Translations under genes and position numbers: made by a program
DNA from: Nocardia sp. BMG111209
GTDB lineage: Bacteria; Actinomycetota; Actinomycetes; Mycobacteriales; Mycobacteriaceae
Assembly: GCF_000381925.1 (NCBI RefSeq)
Contig: NZ_KB907310.1
Span: 248,001-312,000, forward strand
Direction: 5' to 3'
Length of the DNA: 64,000 nucleotides
In this document: positions 46,301 through 61,300 of the stretch, piece by piece
Layout of the letters: every line of letters starts with the position of its first letter
Position numbering within the stretch: position 1 is the stretch's first letter
The notes under the pieces: model-generated
Seen by the model: the letters and a program-made list of their open reading frames with translations, nothing else
Database searches by the model: none
What the model was told of the DNA's origin: nothing

Positions 46301-49300
46301 GTCGGCCGGCCCGCTGACCCGCGATCTGGTCACCGCCTATGCCGCCCGCAGCGCCGGGGCGGCGCCCGGCTGGGCCGAATTGCCCATCCAGTACGCCGAT
46401 TTCGCGATCTGGCAGCGCACGGTGCTGGGCCGCGCCGACGATCCGGGCTCGATCCTCGCCGCGCAACTGGACTTCTGGACCCATGCGCTGCGCGGGGTAC
46501 CGGATGTGCTGGAACTGCCGACGGATCGGCCCCGCCCGGCGGTGGCCGGCCAGCGGGCCGGCGCGCTGAGCGGGCGGATCGATCGCGATCTGCACCGCGC
46601 GGTCCTCGCCCTGGCGGATGCCCGGCGGGTGACCCCGTTCATGGTGCTGCACAGCGCATTGGCGCTGCTGCTGGCCCGGTTGTCCGGCACCGGGGACATC
46701 GTGATCGGGACGCCGGTGGCCGGTCGCGGCGAGGAGGCCCTCGACGACCTGGTCGGCATGTTCGTCAACACCCTGGTGCTGCGCACCGGGATTCGCCCGG
46801 AGGCGACCGTCGCGGAGATCCTGGACTCGGTCCGCGAGGCCGATCTCGCGGCCTTCGACCATGCGGCACTGCCGTTCGAGCAGGTCGTGGACGCGGTGAA
46901 TCCCGTTCGGTCCCAGGCACATGCGCCGCTGTACCAGGTGATGCTGACCCTGCAGAACCAGGCGCCGATCGACCTGCGCCTGCCGGGCCTGGCGATCGAA
47001 CCGGTCGACGCCGCGATCGCACCCATCGACCTGGACCTGGACTGGACGCTGGCCGCCGCGCACGACGCCACCGGCGCGCCCGCGGGTATCGACATCCACC
47101 TGCACTACGCGGCGGACCTGTTCGATCCGGCCACCGTCTGCGGCCTGCTCGCGATGTACGAGCGGGTGCTGTCCGCGATGGTGGCCGACACCCGCACGGC
47201 GGCGGCCGATGTGGATCTCGTCGGTACCGCCGGGCGCCGGCTGCTGCTGGTGGAGCGCAACGCCACCGGCCGCGAGCTGAACCCGGAAACCCTCGCGGAT
47301 CTGCTGGATCACCGCGCGACCGCCACCCCGGGGGCCACGGCGGCGGTGTCCGGGAACGCCTCGATCAGCTACGGCGAACTCGACATCCGATCGAATCGGC
47401 TGGCCCGCGCCCTGATCCGGGCGGGTGTCGGCCCCGACACCGTCGTCGGCCTGGCGGCGCAGCGCGGCATCGATATGGTGGTCGCGGTCCACGCGATCGT
47501 GCGGGCCGGCGGCGCCTACCTGCCGATCGATCCGGACCATCCCGCCGATCGGGTGGCGCGCACCCTGACCGCCGCCGGCGCGCGGCTGGTGCTGACCGCC
47601 GGTGGCGCGAATCCCGCACTGCCGGAACAGGTCCGGCGTCTGGACGCCGCCGATCCGACGGTGGCCGGATTGTCCGGTGAGCGGGTGCGCGACACCGACC
47701 GGCGCGGGCCGCTGCGGCCGGGCAACCTCGCCTACGTCCTGTTCACCTCCGGATCCACCGGACAGCCGAAGGGCGTGGCGACCGATCATCGCGCGATCGT
47801 GAACCAATTGCGCTGGCTGGAGCACCGATACGAGGTGACCGCCGCCGACCGGATCATGCAACGCGCCCCGCTGACCTTCGACGTCTCGGTGTGGGAATGC
47901 TTCCTGCCCGCGGTGGTCGGCGCGCCGCTGATCCTGCCGCGGCCGGGCGGCCATCTGGACCTCGGCTATCTGGCCGACCTGATGACCGAACACCGGATCA
48001 CCATCGCGGAGCACGTGCCCTCGGTCCTCGCGGCGCTGGTCGCGGAGGGCCGCGGCGAGGCGCTGCGCTCGTTCCGCCACCTGCACACCGGCGGCGAGGC
48101 GCTGACACCGGAATTGCGTTCCGCGCTGCGGGGATTCGTCACCGGCGCGGTGCACAACGCGTACGGGCCCACCGAGGCGGCCATCTCCACCGTATTCCAC
48201 GAATTCACCGATGCCGACGGCGAATTCGAGGTCGCGATCGGCCGCCCCTGCTGGAACACCCGCGCATACGTCCTCGACGCCCGGCTGCGGCCGGTGCCGC
48301 CGGGGGTCGCCGGCGAGCTGTATCTCGCCGGGGTGCAGCTGGCCCGCGGATATCACGGACAGGGCGGCCTGACCGCCGAGCGATTCGTCGCCGACCCGTT
48401 CGGCGACGGGGGCGCCCGGATGTACCGCACGGGCGATCTGGCGCGCTGGAACGCCGCCGGTGCCATCGTCTATCTGGGCCGCAACGACTTCCAGATCAAG
48501 CTGCGCGGCCAGCGCATCGAACTCGGCGAGATCGAGGCGGCGCTGACCGGCCTGCCCGGCGTCGCGAACGCCGCCGTGGTGGTGGCGCGGGACCGTGCGG
48601 GCACGGACGCCCTCGTCGGATATGTCACGGGCACAGCCCTGTCCGCGGCGACCGTCCTCGGCGGACTCCGGGACCGGTTGCCGTCGGCCATGATTCCGGC
48701 GTATATCGCGGTTCTGGACGCCATGCCGCTCACCACGGTCGGCAAACTGGACCGCCGGGCATTGCCGCCGGTCGAATTCAATGCTCCCACGGTCGCATTC
48801 CGCGCACCGCGGGAAGGCGCCGAGGCGGTGCTCGCCGCCCTGGTCACCGATCTGCTCGTGGCGGACGCGCCGATCGGCGCGGACGACGACTTCTTCGGCC
48901 GCGGCGGCAATTCGCTGCTGGCGATGCGACTGGTCGCACGGGCGAACGCGACGCTGGGCTGCGCGCTGACCGTGCGCGAGGTGTTCGAGGCGCCGACGGT
49001 GGCCGGGCTCGCCGCGCGGGCGGTCCTCGGCGCGGACCGGCCGGCCGGACCGCGCGCGGTACCGCGTCCGGGCCGGATCCCGTTGTCGGCGGCCCAGACC
49101 CGGATGTGGTTGCTGAACCGGCTCGATCCGGAGTCCGCCGTCTACAACATCCCGATCACCATGCGGCTGACCGGCGCCCTCGACCTCGCGGCCCTGCGCG
49201 CCGCCGTCGCCGATCTGATCGGCCGGCACGAGACGCTGCGCACCCGCTATCCGGCCGACGAGCAGGGCCCGGCCCAGCTGGTGCTGCCGGTCGACGCGGT

Positions 49301-52300
49301 CGCCCCGGGCCTGCTCGAGGTGTCCGAGGTCACCGCGGCCGCGGTGCCCGAGGCCGTGGCCGATACCGCCGCAATCGGATTCGATCTGCGCACCGAGGTG
49401 CCGTTGCGGATCCGGTTGTTCCGGATCGGATCCGCCGATCACGTCCTGGCCGTGGTCGTGCACCACATTGCGGCGGACGGCGTGTCGGCCGGGCCGCTGG
49501 CCCGCGATCTGATGGTGGCGTACAGCGCGCGGGCGGCCGCGGCCGAGCCCGGCTGGTCGCCGCTGCCGGTGCAGTACGCCGATTTCGCCCTGTGGCAGCG
49601 CGATGTGCTCGGCGAGCCCGGCGATCCGGATTCGGTGCTGTCGCGGCAGTTGGCGTACTGGCGGTCCGAACTCGCCGGTGCGGCGCCGGTACTGGAACTG
49701 CCGGCCGATCGGCCCCGCCCGCCCGTCGCCTCCGGGCGGGGCGCGGCCGTCGAGTTCGACCTCGACGCGGCGACCACCCGCGCGATCGCGGAACTGGGCC
49801 GCGCGCACGGGGTGTCGCCGTTCATGGTGGTCCACACCGCGTTCGCGGCGCTGCTGTCGCGCCTGTCCGGCGCCACCGACATCGCCGTCGGCACCCCGAT
49901 CGCCGGACGGTCCGCCGCCGAACTCGACGACCTGGTCGGCATGTTCGTCAACACGCTCGTGCTGCGCACCCCGGTCCGGCCCGGGGACACCTTCGCGCAG
50001 CTGCTCGCCACGGTGCGCGAGGCCGACGTCCGGGCCTTCGCCCACGCCGACGTGCCGTTCGAACTGCTCGTCGACGAACTCAATCCGGTTCGCTCCCAAG
50101 CACATTCACCGATCGTCCAGACGCTGCTGACCTACGAGCACCGCGACGACACGGTGCTGCGACTGCCCGGACTGGAGGTCACGGCGTACGAATCGCCGAT
50201 CCGCACCGCGCAGTTCGACCTGTCGCTGGCGCTGACCGAACTCGCCGCGGGGACCGAGACGGTGCTGCACGCGGTACTGGGCTATGCGACCGACCTCTTC
50301 GACGAGGCCACCGTCGCCGCGTTCGCGCGGCGGTATCGCCGGGTCCTGGCCGCCGCCGTCGCCGATCCGTCGGTCGCGGTGGGCGACATCGACCTGCTGG
50401 AACCGGCCGAACGCCTGCTGGTGCTGGCGAATCGGAACGCGACCGACTACGACGTGAACCGGCTGGTGCTGGGCAAGGCCGCCGGGACCCGGGAGCTCAC
50501 GCTCGCCTCGATGTTCACCGACCGGGCCGAGCGCGACCCGGCGGCCGTGGCCCTCACCTTCGAGGGGTCGCAGCTGACCTACGCCGAATTCGCCGGACGG
50601 GTGAACCGGCTGGCCCGCCACCTGATCGGCCTGGGCGTCGGCCCGGACACGCTGGTGGCGTTGCACATTCGCCGCTCGGTGGAACTCGTGGTCGCCATGT
50701 ACGCGGTGACCGTGGCCGGCGGCGGATACCTGCCGCTGGATCCGGACCATCCCCGCGACCGCACCGAATACGTGCTGGCCGTGGCCGATCCGCTCTGCGC
50801 GCTCACCACCGCCGCGGACGACGCCGATCTGGGTGTGCCCGCGATCCGGGTCGACGAACTCGACCTGTCGGACCTCGACGCGGGGCCGGTGCCGGACACC
50901 GACCGCCGGGCCCCGTTGCGCGGCGGCCACACCGCGTACGTGCTGTTCACCTCGGGATCGACCGGACGCCCGAAGGGGGTCGCGGTGACGCACGAGGCGA
51001 TCGTCAACCGCCTGGTCTGGATGCAGGACGAATACGTCCTCGACGAGGACGACGCGGTGTTGCAGAAGACGCCCGCCACCTTCGACGTCTCGGTCTGGGA
51101 GTTCTTCTGGCCCTTGCAGATCGGCGCGCGCCTGGTGCTCGCCGCCCCGGACGGCCACCGCGATCCGCGGTACCTGGCCGAGCTGATCGCCGCCGAACAG
51201 ATCACGGTCGCCCACTTCGTGCCGTCGATGCTCGCGGTGTTCCTCGCCGACGAGGCGGCCGCGCGGTGCCCGAGCCTGCGCCACGTGTTCTGTTCCGGCG
51301 AGGCGCTGCCCGCGGCGGTCGCGCAGCGGCTGCGGGCCGCCGGTGCCGCGCAGGTGCACAACCTGTACGGCCCCACCGAGGCCGCGGTCGACGTCACCGC
51401 CCACGAGGTGACCGACGCCGATACGCTGACCGTCCCGATCGGCCGGCCCGTGTTCAACACCCGGGTCTACGTCCTCGACGCCCGCCTGCGGCCGGTGCCC
51501 CCGGGCGTACCCGGTGAGTTGTACCTCGCGGGTGCGCAATTGGCGCGCGGGTATCTCGCGCGGCCGGGAACCACCGCGGAGCGATTCGTCGCGGATCCGT
51601 TCGGCACCGGCGGCCGCCTCTACCGCACCGGCGATCTCGCGGCCTGGACCCCGGCGGGCGAGCTGGAATACCTGGGCCGCACCGACTTCCAGGTGAAGCT
51701 GCGCGGCTTGCGGATCGAGCTCGGTGAGATCGAATCGGTGCTCACCGCACTGGATTCCGTCGCGCAGGCCGCCGTGGTCGTGCACGCCGATCCGCACACC
51801 GGCGATCATCTGGTGGCCTATGTGGTCGCCACGGCCGGCGCCGAACTCGCCGTCGACACCGTCACCGCCGAGGCGGCCCGGCGGCTGCCCGCGTACATGG
51901 TCCCGTCGGTGGTGACCGTATTGGAACGGTTGCCGCTGAACAGCTCCGGCAAACTGGATCGCCGCGCGCTGCCCGCCCCGGTGCTCGCGGCGCGTCGCTT
52001 CCGGGCGCCGGGCACCGCCGCGGAGTCGGCGGTCGCGGCCGTCTTCGCCGAACTGCTCGGTCTGGAGCGGATCGGCGCCGACGACGACTTCTTCGAATCG
52101 GGCGGCAACTCGCTGCTCGCGACCCGGGTGGCGGCGCGGCTCGCCGACGCCTGGGACGCGGACGTGCCGCCGCGAATGCTGTTCGAGCACAGCACCGTCG
52201 CGGCGCTGGCGCGGGCGGTCGCGGCCCGCACCGGCACCGCCACCGCCCCGCCGCCGGTCGCCCGGCCGCGCGCGGAGCTCGAGCCGTTGTCCCCGGCGCA

Positions 52301-55300
52301 GCAACGACTCTGGTTCCTCAACCGCCTCGATCCCGAGGGCTCGGCCCACCACATCGCGGTGGTCCTGCGGCTGCGCGGGGCCCTGGACGCCACGGCCCTG
52401 GCCGCGGCGTGGGCCGATGTGGTGGCCCGGCACGACACCCTGCGCACGGTCTACCCCGAGGTGGACGGCCTCGGATATCAGCGCATCGGCGTCGCGGGGG
52501 CTGCCCTCACCGATCTCGCCGGCGCGGAGGTCGTCGCCGAATTCCTCGGCGCTCCTTTCGATGTCACCGCGAGCGTGCCGGTGCGGATCGGCCTGGCGCC
52601 GGTCACGGACGAGGAACATCTGCTCGCCGTGGTGCTCCACCACATCGCCGCCGACGGCTTCTCGCTGGGCCCGCTCGCGGGCGATCTGGCCGTCGCCTAC
52701 GCGGCCCGGCGGGCGGGCCACCCGGCCGATCGGCCCGAACCGGTCGTGCAGTACGCCGATTACGCGCACTGGCAGCGCGAATTGCTCGGCGACGAGACCG
52801 ATCCGGCATCGCGCGCCGCGCGCCAGCTGGCGTACTGGCGGAGGCGCCTGCACGGGATGCCCGCCGAACTGGTGCTGCCCGCCGACCGGCCCCGGCCGCT
52901 CGCGCCGTCGCATCGCGTCGCACATCTCGAGATTCCGCTCGAGCCGGCCCTGATCGCCGCCCTCGGTGAACTCGGGAACCGTTACGAGGCAACGCCGTTC
53001 ATGGTCACCCAGGCCGCGTTCGCGGCGCTGCTGGCACGGTGGAGCGGCAGCGACGACATCGCGATCGGCACGGCGGTCGCGGGCCGCGGCCGCCCCGAAT
53101 TCGACGATCTCGTCGGCATGTTCGTCAACACCCTGGTGCTGCGCACGCGCGTCGACGCCGCGGAATCCTTCGCGGCGCTGGTGGATCGGGTTCGCACCGG
53201 CGCGCTCGACGCCTTCGCCCACGCCGACGTGCCGTTCGAGCGTGTGGTGGAGGCCCTCGATCCGCCGCGATCGGCCGGGCGGCATCCGCTCGTGCAGGTC
53301 CTGCTGGTGTTCCAGAACCTCGCGCCGATCACGCTCGAGCTGCCCGGCCTGACCGTCTCCGACACCGGGCTCGAGGTCTCCGCCGGACAGTTCGACCTGC
53401 AACTCACCGTCACCGGCGACGACTTCCGATTCAGTTATGCCACCGACCTTTTCGACGCCGGGACGATCGCCGTCCTGGCCGCTCGCTTCGTCCGCCTGCT
53501 GGCCGCGGTGACCACCGATCCGGCCCGGCCGGTCGGCGACGCCGCACTGCTGGACGCGGACGAGCGCACCGCGCTGATCGCCGCGGGTACCGCCGTCCGG
53601 CACGAGGTGTTCCCGCCCGAACTGGTCCCGGACGAATTCGAGGCCCAGGCGGCGAGCACCCCGGATCGGATCGCGGTCCGCTGCGTCACCGGACGCGATC
53701 TCGCCGCCGCCGAACTGAGCTACGCCGAACTCGACGGCCGATCCAACCGGCTCGCGCGCCTGCTCGCCTCGCTCGGCGTCGGCCCCGAGACCCTGGTGCT
53801 GCCGCGGGTCGGCCGGGGCACCGAACTGGTCGTCACCGTCTACGCCGTGCTGAAAGCCGGTGCCGCCGTGATACTTCCGGGCACCGCGGGGGAGCCGCCC
53901 GCGTCGGCGCGGGTGGTGACCCTCGGCGCCGGATCCGGGGACGAGATCGGGCTCGGCGCTCACGACCCGTCCCACTTCTCCGCGGAACCGCTCGGCGATG
54001 CCGATCGGACGGCGGCGCTGCGGCCCGGCCACGCCGCCCTGGTGGTGCCCGCCGAGCCGGACACCGGTGTCCCGGGCGCCGCCGTGCTGACCCATGCGGC
54101 GCTCGTCGACCACTTGTCCTGGCTGCAACGCGAATTCGAGCTCGGCGCGACGGATGTCCATCTGCCGCATCCGGATTCGATCTGGGGATTGCTGGCGGTG
54201 CCGCGGGTGGGTGGCACGATCGTCGTGACCGGCGACGCCGACCCGTGGCCGGACAGCGCGACACTGGCGGCGCTGATCGCGGATCACGAAGTCTCCGTGC
54301 TGGATCTGCCGTCCGGGCACACCGGGCCGATCCCGGGTGACGACCGTGGCACCTCGCTGCGACGGGTGATCCGCCTCGGCCTACCGGCCGCGGGTCCGAT
54401 CCCGGGCGAATCGCCGGTGGACGCGCTGTATCCGCGGCCCGAAGCGCCCGCGGCCCTGACCCACCTGCTCACATCCGGTGCCGACGGGAGCGCGCTACTC
54501 GGCCGCCCCACAGCCAACAGCCGCGCCTACCTCCTCGACGCGCGTTTGCGCCCGGCGCTGCCCGGCGCGGTGGGCGAGCTGTATCTGGCCGGTGACCGGC
54601 TGGCCCGCGGCTACCACGACCGCCCCGGCGATACCGCGGCGCGATTCCTGCCCGATCCGTTCGACCCGGCCGGTGCCCGCATGTTCCGCACCGGTATTCG
54701 GGCGCGATGGCAGGACGGGACGACGGTGCTCGCCGAAGCCGTTCCGGCCGACCCGATCGGCGGCGATCCGGTCGCGACCGTCATCGAATATGCTTCGCCC
54801 GGAACAGGTTTCGAACGAGCCGTGGCCGATGTGTACCGCGAGGTGCTCGGCCGCACCCGGGTCGGCGCCGCCGACGACTTCTTCGCCCTGGGCGGAAATT
54901 CCTTGGTGGCCACCAGGGTCGCCGCGCGCCTGGCCGATCGGCTCGGTCGCCGGGTCACGGTCCGGCAGCTGTTCGACACCCCGGTGGTGCGCGACCTGGC
55001 GGCGGCACTGACCGGCGGGCCCGCGGCCGAGGCCGACGCGCCGACACCGAATACCTTCCGGCCGCAACAGATTCCGCTGTCCCCGGTGCAGCGGGCGATG
55101 TGGCTGGTGAACCGCCTCGACCCGGCGTCACCGGCGCACAACATCCCGGTCGCGGTCCGGATCCTCGGTGATCTCGACCACGAGGCGATGCGAACCGCCT
55201 TCCTGGATGTCGTCACCCGGCACGAGCCGCTGCGCACGCGGTACCCCGCGGACGCGGACGGCACGCCGTATCAGCTGGTGCTGCCGCCGGATTCGCTGGC

Positions 55301-58300
55301 GCCGCACTTCGACGTCGACCCGGTGTCGCCGGCGCCGGATCGGCTCGCCGCCTTCATCGCCACCGGATTCGACGTGACCGCCGAACCCCCGGTCCGTGCC
55401 CTGCTGCTGCGGGAATCCGCGGACACCCACGTCCTGGTGGTCGTGCTGCATCACATCGCCGCCGACGGACTGTCGCTGAATCCGCTGCTGCGCGACCTGA
55501 TCACGGCCTACGTCGCCCGCCGCACGGACGGCGCACCGGCCTGGGCGCCGCTGCCGATCCAGTACGCCGACTACGCGCTCTGGCAGCATCGCCGCCTCGC
55601 CGAGACCGCCGACGAGCAACTCGGCTACTGGCGGGAGGCCCTGCGCGAACTGCCCGGCGATCCCGTGCTGCCGACGACCCGGCCCCGGCCGGCGGTCGCC
55701 TCCAAGCGCGGGGCGACGGTGCTCGGACGTCTCGGTGACGGCCTCGGGGTCCGGCTGGCCCGGACGGCCGCGCGGCACAACGCGACCGAGTTCATGGTGC
55801 TGCACGCGGCCCTGGCGGTACTGCTGGCCCGGCTGTCCGGCACGGACGACATCGTGATCGGCACACCGGTCGCCGGGCGCGGCGCGGCCGCGCTCGACGA
55901 CCTGGTCGGCATGTTCGTCAACACCGTCGCGCTGCGCACCCGGCCCGCCGCGCACCGCGCCTTCGCCGCGCTGCTCGCCGAGACCCGCGAGGCCGACCTC
56001 GCCGCCTTCGAACATGCGACGCTGCCGTTCGAGCGGCTCGTCGACGACCTCGGGGTGCCGCGCACGCAGGCGCGCCATCCGCTGTTCACCGTGACCCTGA
56101 GTCATCAGACCGCGCAACGGGTTTCACCCGCGCACGCGGTGCCCGGCCTGGTGCTGGAACCGGTCGGGTTCGACGAGCCGGTGGCCCGGTTCGATCTCCA
56201 GTTCACCGTGGGCGGCGAGATCGACGACGAGGGCTATCTGCCGATCGAACTGAACTACGCCACCGATCTTTTCGACGAATCCGCGGCGGCCGATCTGCTG
56301 CGCCGGTTCGGCCGGATCCTCGGCGCGGTGACCACCGATCCGGAGATGCCGATCGGTGCGATCGACATCCTCGGCCCCGCCGAGCGCGAGCGGCTGTTGC
56401 GCGCGCACGCGCCGCGGCCGGTGCCCGGCTTCACCCTGGCCGATCTGATGGCCGCGGCGGTCGCACCCGATCCGGCGGCCGTCGCGATCGTCTGCGGCGG
56501 AAGGGAACTCGCGTATCACGCGGTCGACGAGCAGTCCAACCGGCTGGCCCGGCTGCTGCTCGAATCCGGGGTCGGCGCCGAGGATTTCGTCGCCATCGCG
56601 ATTCCGCGCAGCGCCGAATGGCTGCTGGCGGTGTGGGCGGTCGCCAAGACCGGCGCCGCCTTCGTCCCGGTCGACCCGACCTATCCGGCCGACCGGATCC
56701 GCCACATGCTGACCGATTCCGGCGCCACGATCGGCCTCACCCTGGATCGGCATCGCGCCGGGCTGCCCGGCGACGCCGCCTGGCTGGCCCTGGACTCCGC
56801 CACGACGGCGACCCGCCTGCACGGCATCCCCGCCGGTGCGATCGAGCCCGCCGAACGGCCGCGGCCGGTGCGGATCACCAACCCCGCGTGGATGATCTAC
56901 ACCTCGGGATCCACGGGCGTGCCGAAGGGGGTCGTCGCCACCCACGCCGGCCTCGCCGGAGTGGCCGTGGCACAACGGGAACGCTATGCCGTCACCGCCG
57001 CCGCGCGAGTATTGCACGTCGCCTCACCGAGTTTCGACGCGGCGATGCTGGAACTGCTGCTGGCGCTGGCCGCCGGTGCGGCCATGGTGGTCGCGCCCGC
57101 CGGGGTCTACGGCGGCGCCGAACTGACCGAACTGATGCGCGCCGAGCGGGTCACCCACACCTTCCTCACCCCGGCGGTGCTGGCGACCCTGGATCCGGAT
57201 CGGCTGCCCGGCCTGCGGCAGTTGACCGTCGGCGGCGAGGGTTACGGTCCGGACCTGGTGCGGCAGTGGGGGGCCGACCGGAACTTCCACAACACCTACG
57301 GCCCCACCGAGACGACCGTCATCACCCATATCAGCGCGGCGCTGCAGCCCGGCGACCCGCTCGTGCTGGGTACGCCGATCCACGGCATGTCGGCAGTGGT
57401 GCTGGACGCCCGGTTGCAGCCGGTGCCCGTCGGGGTGGCCGGTGAGCTGTATCTGCGCGGGCCCGGTCTGGCCCGCGGCTACCACGCCCGGCCGGGCCTG
57501 ACCGCGCAACGATTCGTGGCCGATCCGTACGGCCCGGCGGGCGGCCGGTTGTACCGCACCGGCGATCTGGTGCGCTGGGCCCTCGGCCCGGACGGCCCGG
57601 TCCCGGAATACCTCGGCCGCGGCGACCAGCAGGTGAAGGTGCGCGGTCTGCGCATCGAACTCGGCGAGATCGATACCGTCCTGGCGGGGCACCCGTCGGT
57701 CGGCTTCGCGGTGACCGTGGGCCACACCGATACCACCGGCACGGTCCGGCTGGTCTCGTATGTGGTTGCGGCGCCGGGCTGTTCGGTGGATCCGGCGGCG
57801 CTGCTCGCCCATGCCGGCCGCGCCCTGGCCGCCTACATGGTGCCCGCGGCGGTGACCGTCCTGGACACGATCCCGCTGACCCCGGTCGGCAAGCTGGACC
57901 GGAAGGCGTTGCCGGAACCGGTCTTCCGATCGGCGGCCTTCCGGCCGCCGGTCACGGTGGCCGAATGCGCGGTGGCGGAGACGATCGCCGACCTGCTGGG
58001 TCTCGACGTCGCCGGGATCGGCCTCGACGACGATTTCTTCGTGCTGGGCGGTAATTCGCTGACCGCGACCCAGCTGGCGACCCGCCTGAGCGCGCGGCTG
58101 TCGGCGGCCGTCGGGGTGCGCACCGTCTTCGAACACGCCACGGTGGCGGCGCTGGCCGCGGCCGTGGGTTCCGGGGGCGACGGATCGGCCCGGCCCGTGC
58201 TGACCGCGCGGAACGACGCGGGCCCGATCCCGCTGTCGCCGGCGCAGCAGCGCATGTGGTTCCTCAACCGGTTCGACCGGCAGTCCACCGCCTACAACAT

Positions 58301-61300
58301 CCCGCTCACCGTGCGGCTGACCGGGGAACTGGACCCGGCCGCCCTGCGGGCCGCGGTCGCGGCCGTGATCACCCGGCACGAGACGCTGCGCACCCTGCAT
58401 CCGCTGTCGGAAACCGGTCCGGTACAGGTGATCCTGCCGCCGGATGCGGCACAGGCGCCCGCCCTGCCCATCGTCGACGTGTCCGCCGCGCACCTGACCC
58501 TGGCGATCACCGACTTCCTCGGCGACGGATTCGACCTGACCCGCTCGGTTCCCGTGCGCGCCCGGCTGTTCCGGGTGTCACCGGCCGAACACGTGCTGGT
58601 GGTGGTGATCCACCACATCGCGGTCGACGGCTCCTCGCTGGTGCCGCTGGCCCGCGATCTGGCCGCCGCCTACGTCGCGCACCGGCTCGGCGCCGCGCCG
58701 CAGTGGCCGCCGTTGCCGGTGCGCTACGCCGACTACAGCCGCTGGCAGCGGGAACTGCTCGGCGCCGAGGACGATCCGGAATCCGTGCTGTCGCGGCAAT
58801 TGCGTTTCTGGACAACGACATTGGCGGGCCTGCCCGACCAGCTGTCCCTGCCGGCGGATCGCCCGCGGCCGCCGGTGGCCGACACCCGCGGCGGCCACGT
58901 CGATTTCACCATCGACGCGCAGTCGCACGCGCGACTGACCGCACTAGGTCGCGCGCACGGCGCGACCCTGTTCATGGTGGTGCAGGCGGCCTTCGCGGTA
59001 CTGCTGGCCCGCCTGTCCGGATCCGCCGACATCGCGGTCGGGACCCCGGTCGCCGGTCGCGGCGACCGGGATCTGGACGACGTGGTGGGCATGTTCGTGA
59101 ACACCCTGGTGCTGCGCACACCCGTCGACGCGGCCGCCGGTTTCGCGGAACTGCTGGATCGGGTGCGGCGCGCGGACGTGGCGGCCTTCGAACACGCCGA
59201 GCTGCCCCTCGACCGATTGGTCGAGATGTTGCAGCCGGAACGATCCACCGCCCGGCATCCGCTGTTCCAGGTCGGTTATTCGTTCCACAACCAGGCCGAG
59301 GCCGATTTCGCGCTGCCCGGCCTGACGATCACCACCGTCGACGTCGAAACCGAAGTGTCGCAATTCGATCTGCACCTGGTGGTGACGGATCGCTACGATG
59401 CCACCGGCGCACCACTGGGCGCGGCCGCCACCCTCACCTACGCCGTGGCGCTGTTCGACGAGTCGACCGTGGCCGGATTCGCCGGCCGGTTGCAGCGGCT
59501 GCTGTCCGCCGTCTGCGCGAATCCGGAACTGCCCGTGGGTGATCTGCCCCTGCTCGACGAGGCCGAGGTGCGGGCCCTGCTGGCCGGGGCCGCGACCGGG
59601 CCGGTGTCGGCGCCGGATACGGTCGTCGCCGCCTTCGAGGCGCACGCGGCCCGCACCCCCGGCGCCGTCGCGATCGTCGCCGACGGCACGGCAGTGCGCT
59701 ACGGCGAGTTCGCTTCCCGGGTGCACCGGCTGGCCCGCGTCCTGATCGGGCGCGGCGTCGGACCGGAGACACCGGTGGCGCTCGCCCTGCCGCGCGGCGT
59801 CGATCTGCTGGTCGCCTTGTACGCGGTGGCGACCGCGGGCGGGTACTACATTCCGCTGGATCCGGCGCATCCCGCCGAGCGGACGGCCGCCGTACTCGCC
59901 GCCGCCGCACCGCATCTGGTCCTGACCTCGCGGCGTTCGCCGATGGCGCTGCCCGCGAACAGTGTTGCGGTACTGGATATCTCGGCCGTAGATCCCGGAA
60001 TCGACGACGGCCCGGTGACCGATGCCCAACGGCTCGCCCCGTTGCGCCCGGCGCACACCGCCTACGCGATCTTCACCTCCGGGTCGACCGGCACCCCGAA
60101 GGGCGTGGCCGTCCCGCACGCCGCCGTGGCCCACCAGATCGACTGGGTGCAAACGGAATACGGCCTCGGCGCCGACGACGCGGTGCTGTGGCACACCTCG
60201 GCGGCCTTCGATCTCTCGGTGTGGGAGATCTGGTGGGCGCTGCGGGCCGGGGCCCGGATCGTGCTAACCCCGCCGGACACCGGGACCGATCCCGCCGCGC
60301 TGCTGCGGCTGCTGGAGACGGCCGGAGTGACCACGCTGACGCTGGTGCCGTCGCTGCTGGCGATGCTGACCGAGGTCGCCGGTGACCGGCTGCCGCGATC
60401 GCTGCGCCGGCTGTTGGTGATCGGCGAGGCGCTGCCCGCCGCGACCGCCGAACGGGCCCTGGCCCGCACCACCGCCCGGCTCGACAACCTGTACGGACCG
60501 ACCGAGGCGGCGGTCTCGGTGACCCGGTACCGCACCGGAACCGGCGAGCGGCGTCCGGTCGTGCCGATCGGCGTACCGGAACCCGGTGTGCGCGCACACG
60601 TCCTCGACGACCGGCTGCACCCGGTCCCGGCGGGTGTCGTCGGCGAGCTCCATCTCGGTGGCGTGCAACTGGCCCGGGGCTATCTCGGCCGGCCCGACCT
60701 CACCGCGGAACGGTTCGTCGCCGATCCGTTCGGGGCGCCGGGCGAACGGCTCTATCGCACCGGCGATCTGGTGTACCGGACCGCCGTCGGCGAACTCGTC
60801 TACGTCGAACGCCGGGACTTCCAGGTCAAGATCCGCGGCCACCGGATCGAACTCGCCGAGATCGAGCACGCGCTGCGCGCCCGGCCGTCGGTGACCGACG
60901 CGGTGGTCACGGCCCCGCGGGGCACGATGCTGGTCGGCTATCTGACGGCCACGGATCCGGTCGATCCGGCGGAACTGCGTGCGGCGCTGGCCCGGACGCT
61001 GCCCGGCTACATGGTGCCGCAGGTGATCCTGCAACTGGAGTCGTTGCCGCGCAACGTCAACGGCAAGGTGGACCGGGCAGCGCTGCCCGCGCCGCAACCG
61101 CCCCGGCGGGAATTCCGCGCCCCGGTCACGGATCTCGAACTGACCGTCTGCGTCGCCTTCGCGGAGGCGCTCGACGTCGAGCGAATCGGGCTGGACGACA
61201 GCTTCTTCGAACTGGGCGGTAATTCGCTGCTGGCGACCCGGCTGGCCGCGCGGCTGACCGAACTGCTGGGCGAACAGATCCCGGTGCCCTGGCTGTTCGC

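Noticed and set aside
44691..50105. Very long open frame on the minus strand opposite NRPS2 (about 1800 codons), with similar ones elsewhere opposite the NRPS genes
   Set aside because: These are shadows created by the strong third-position GC bias of the NRPS genes. They have no domain motifs, and the plus strand has continuous NRPS domains.
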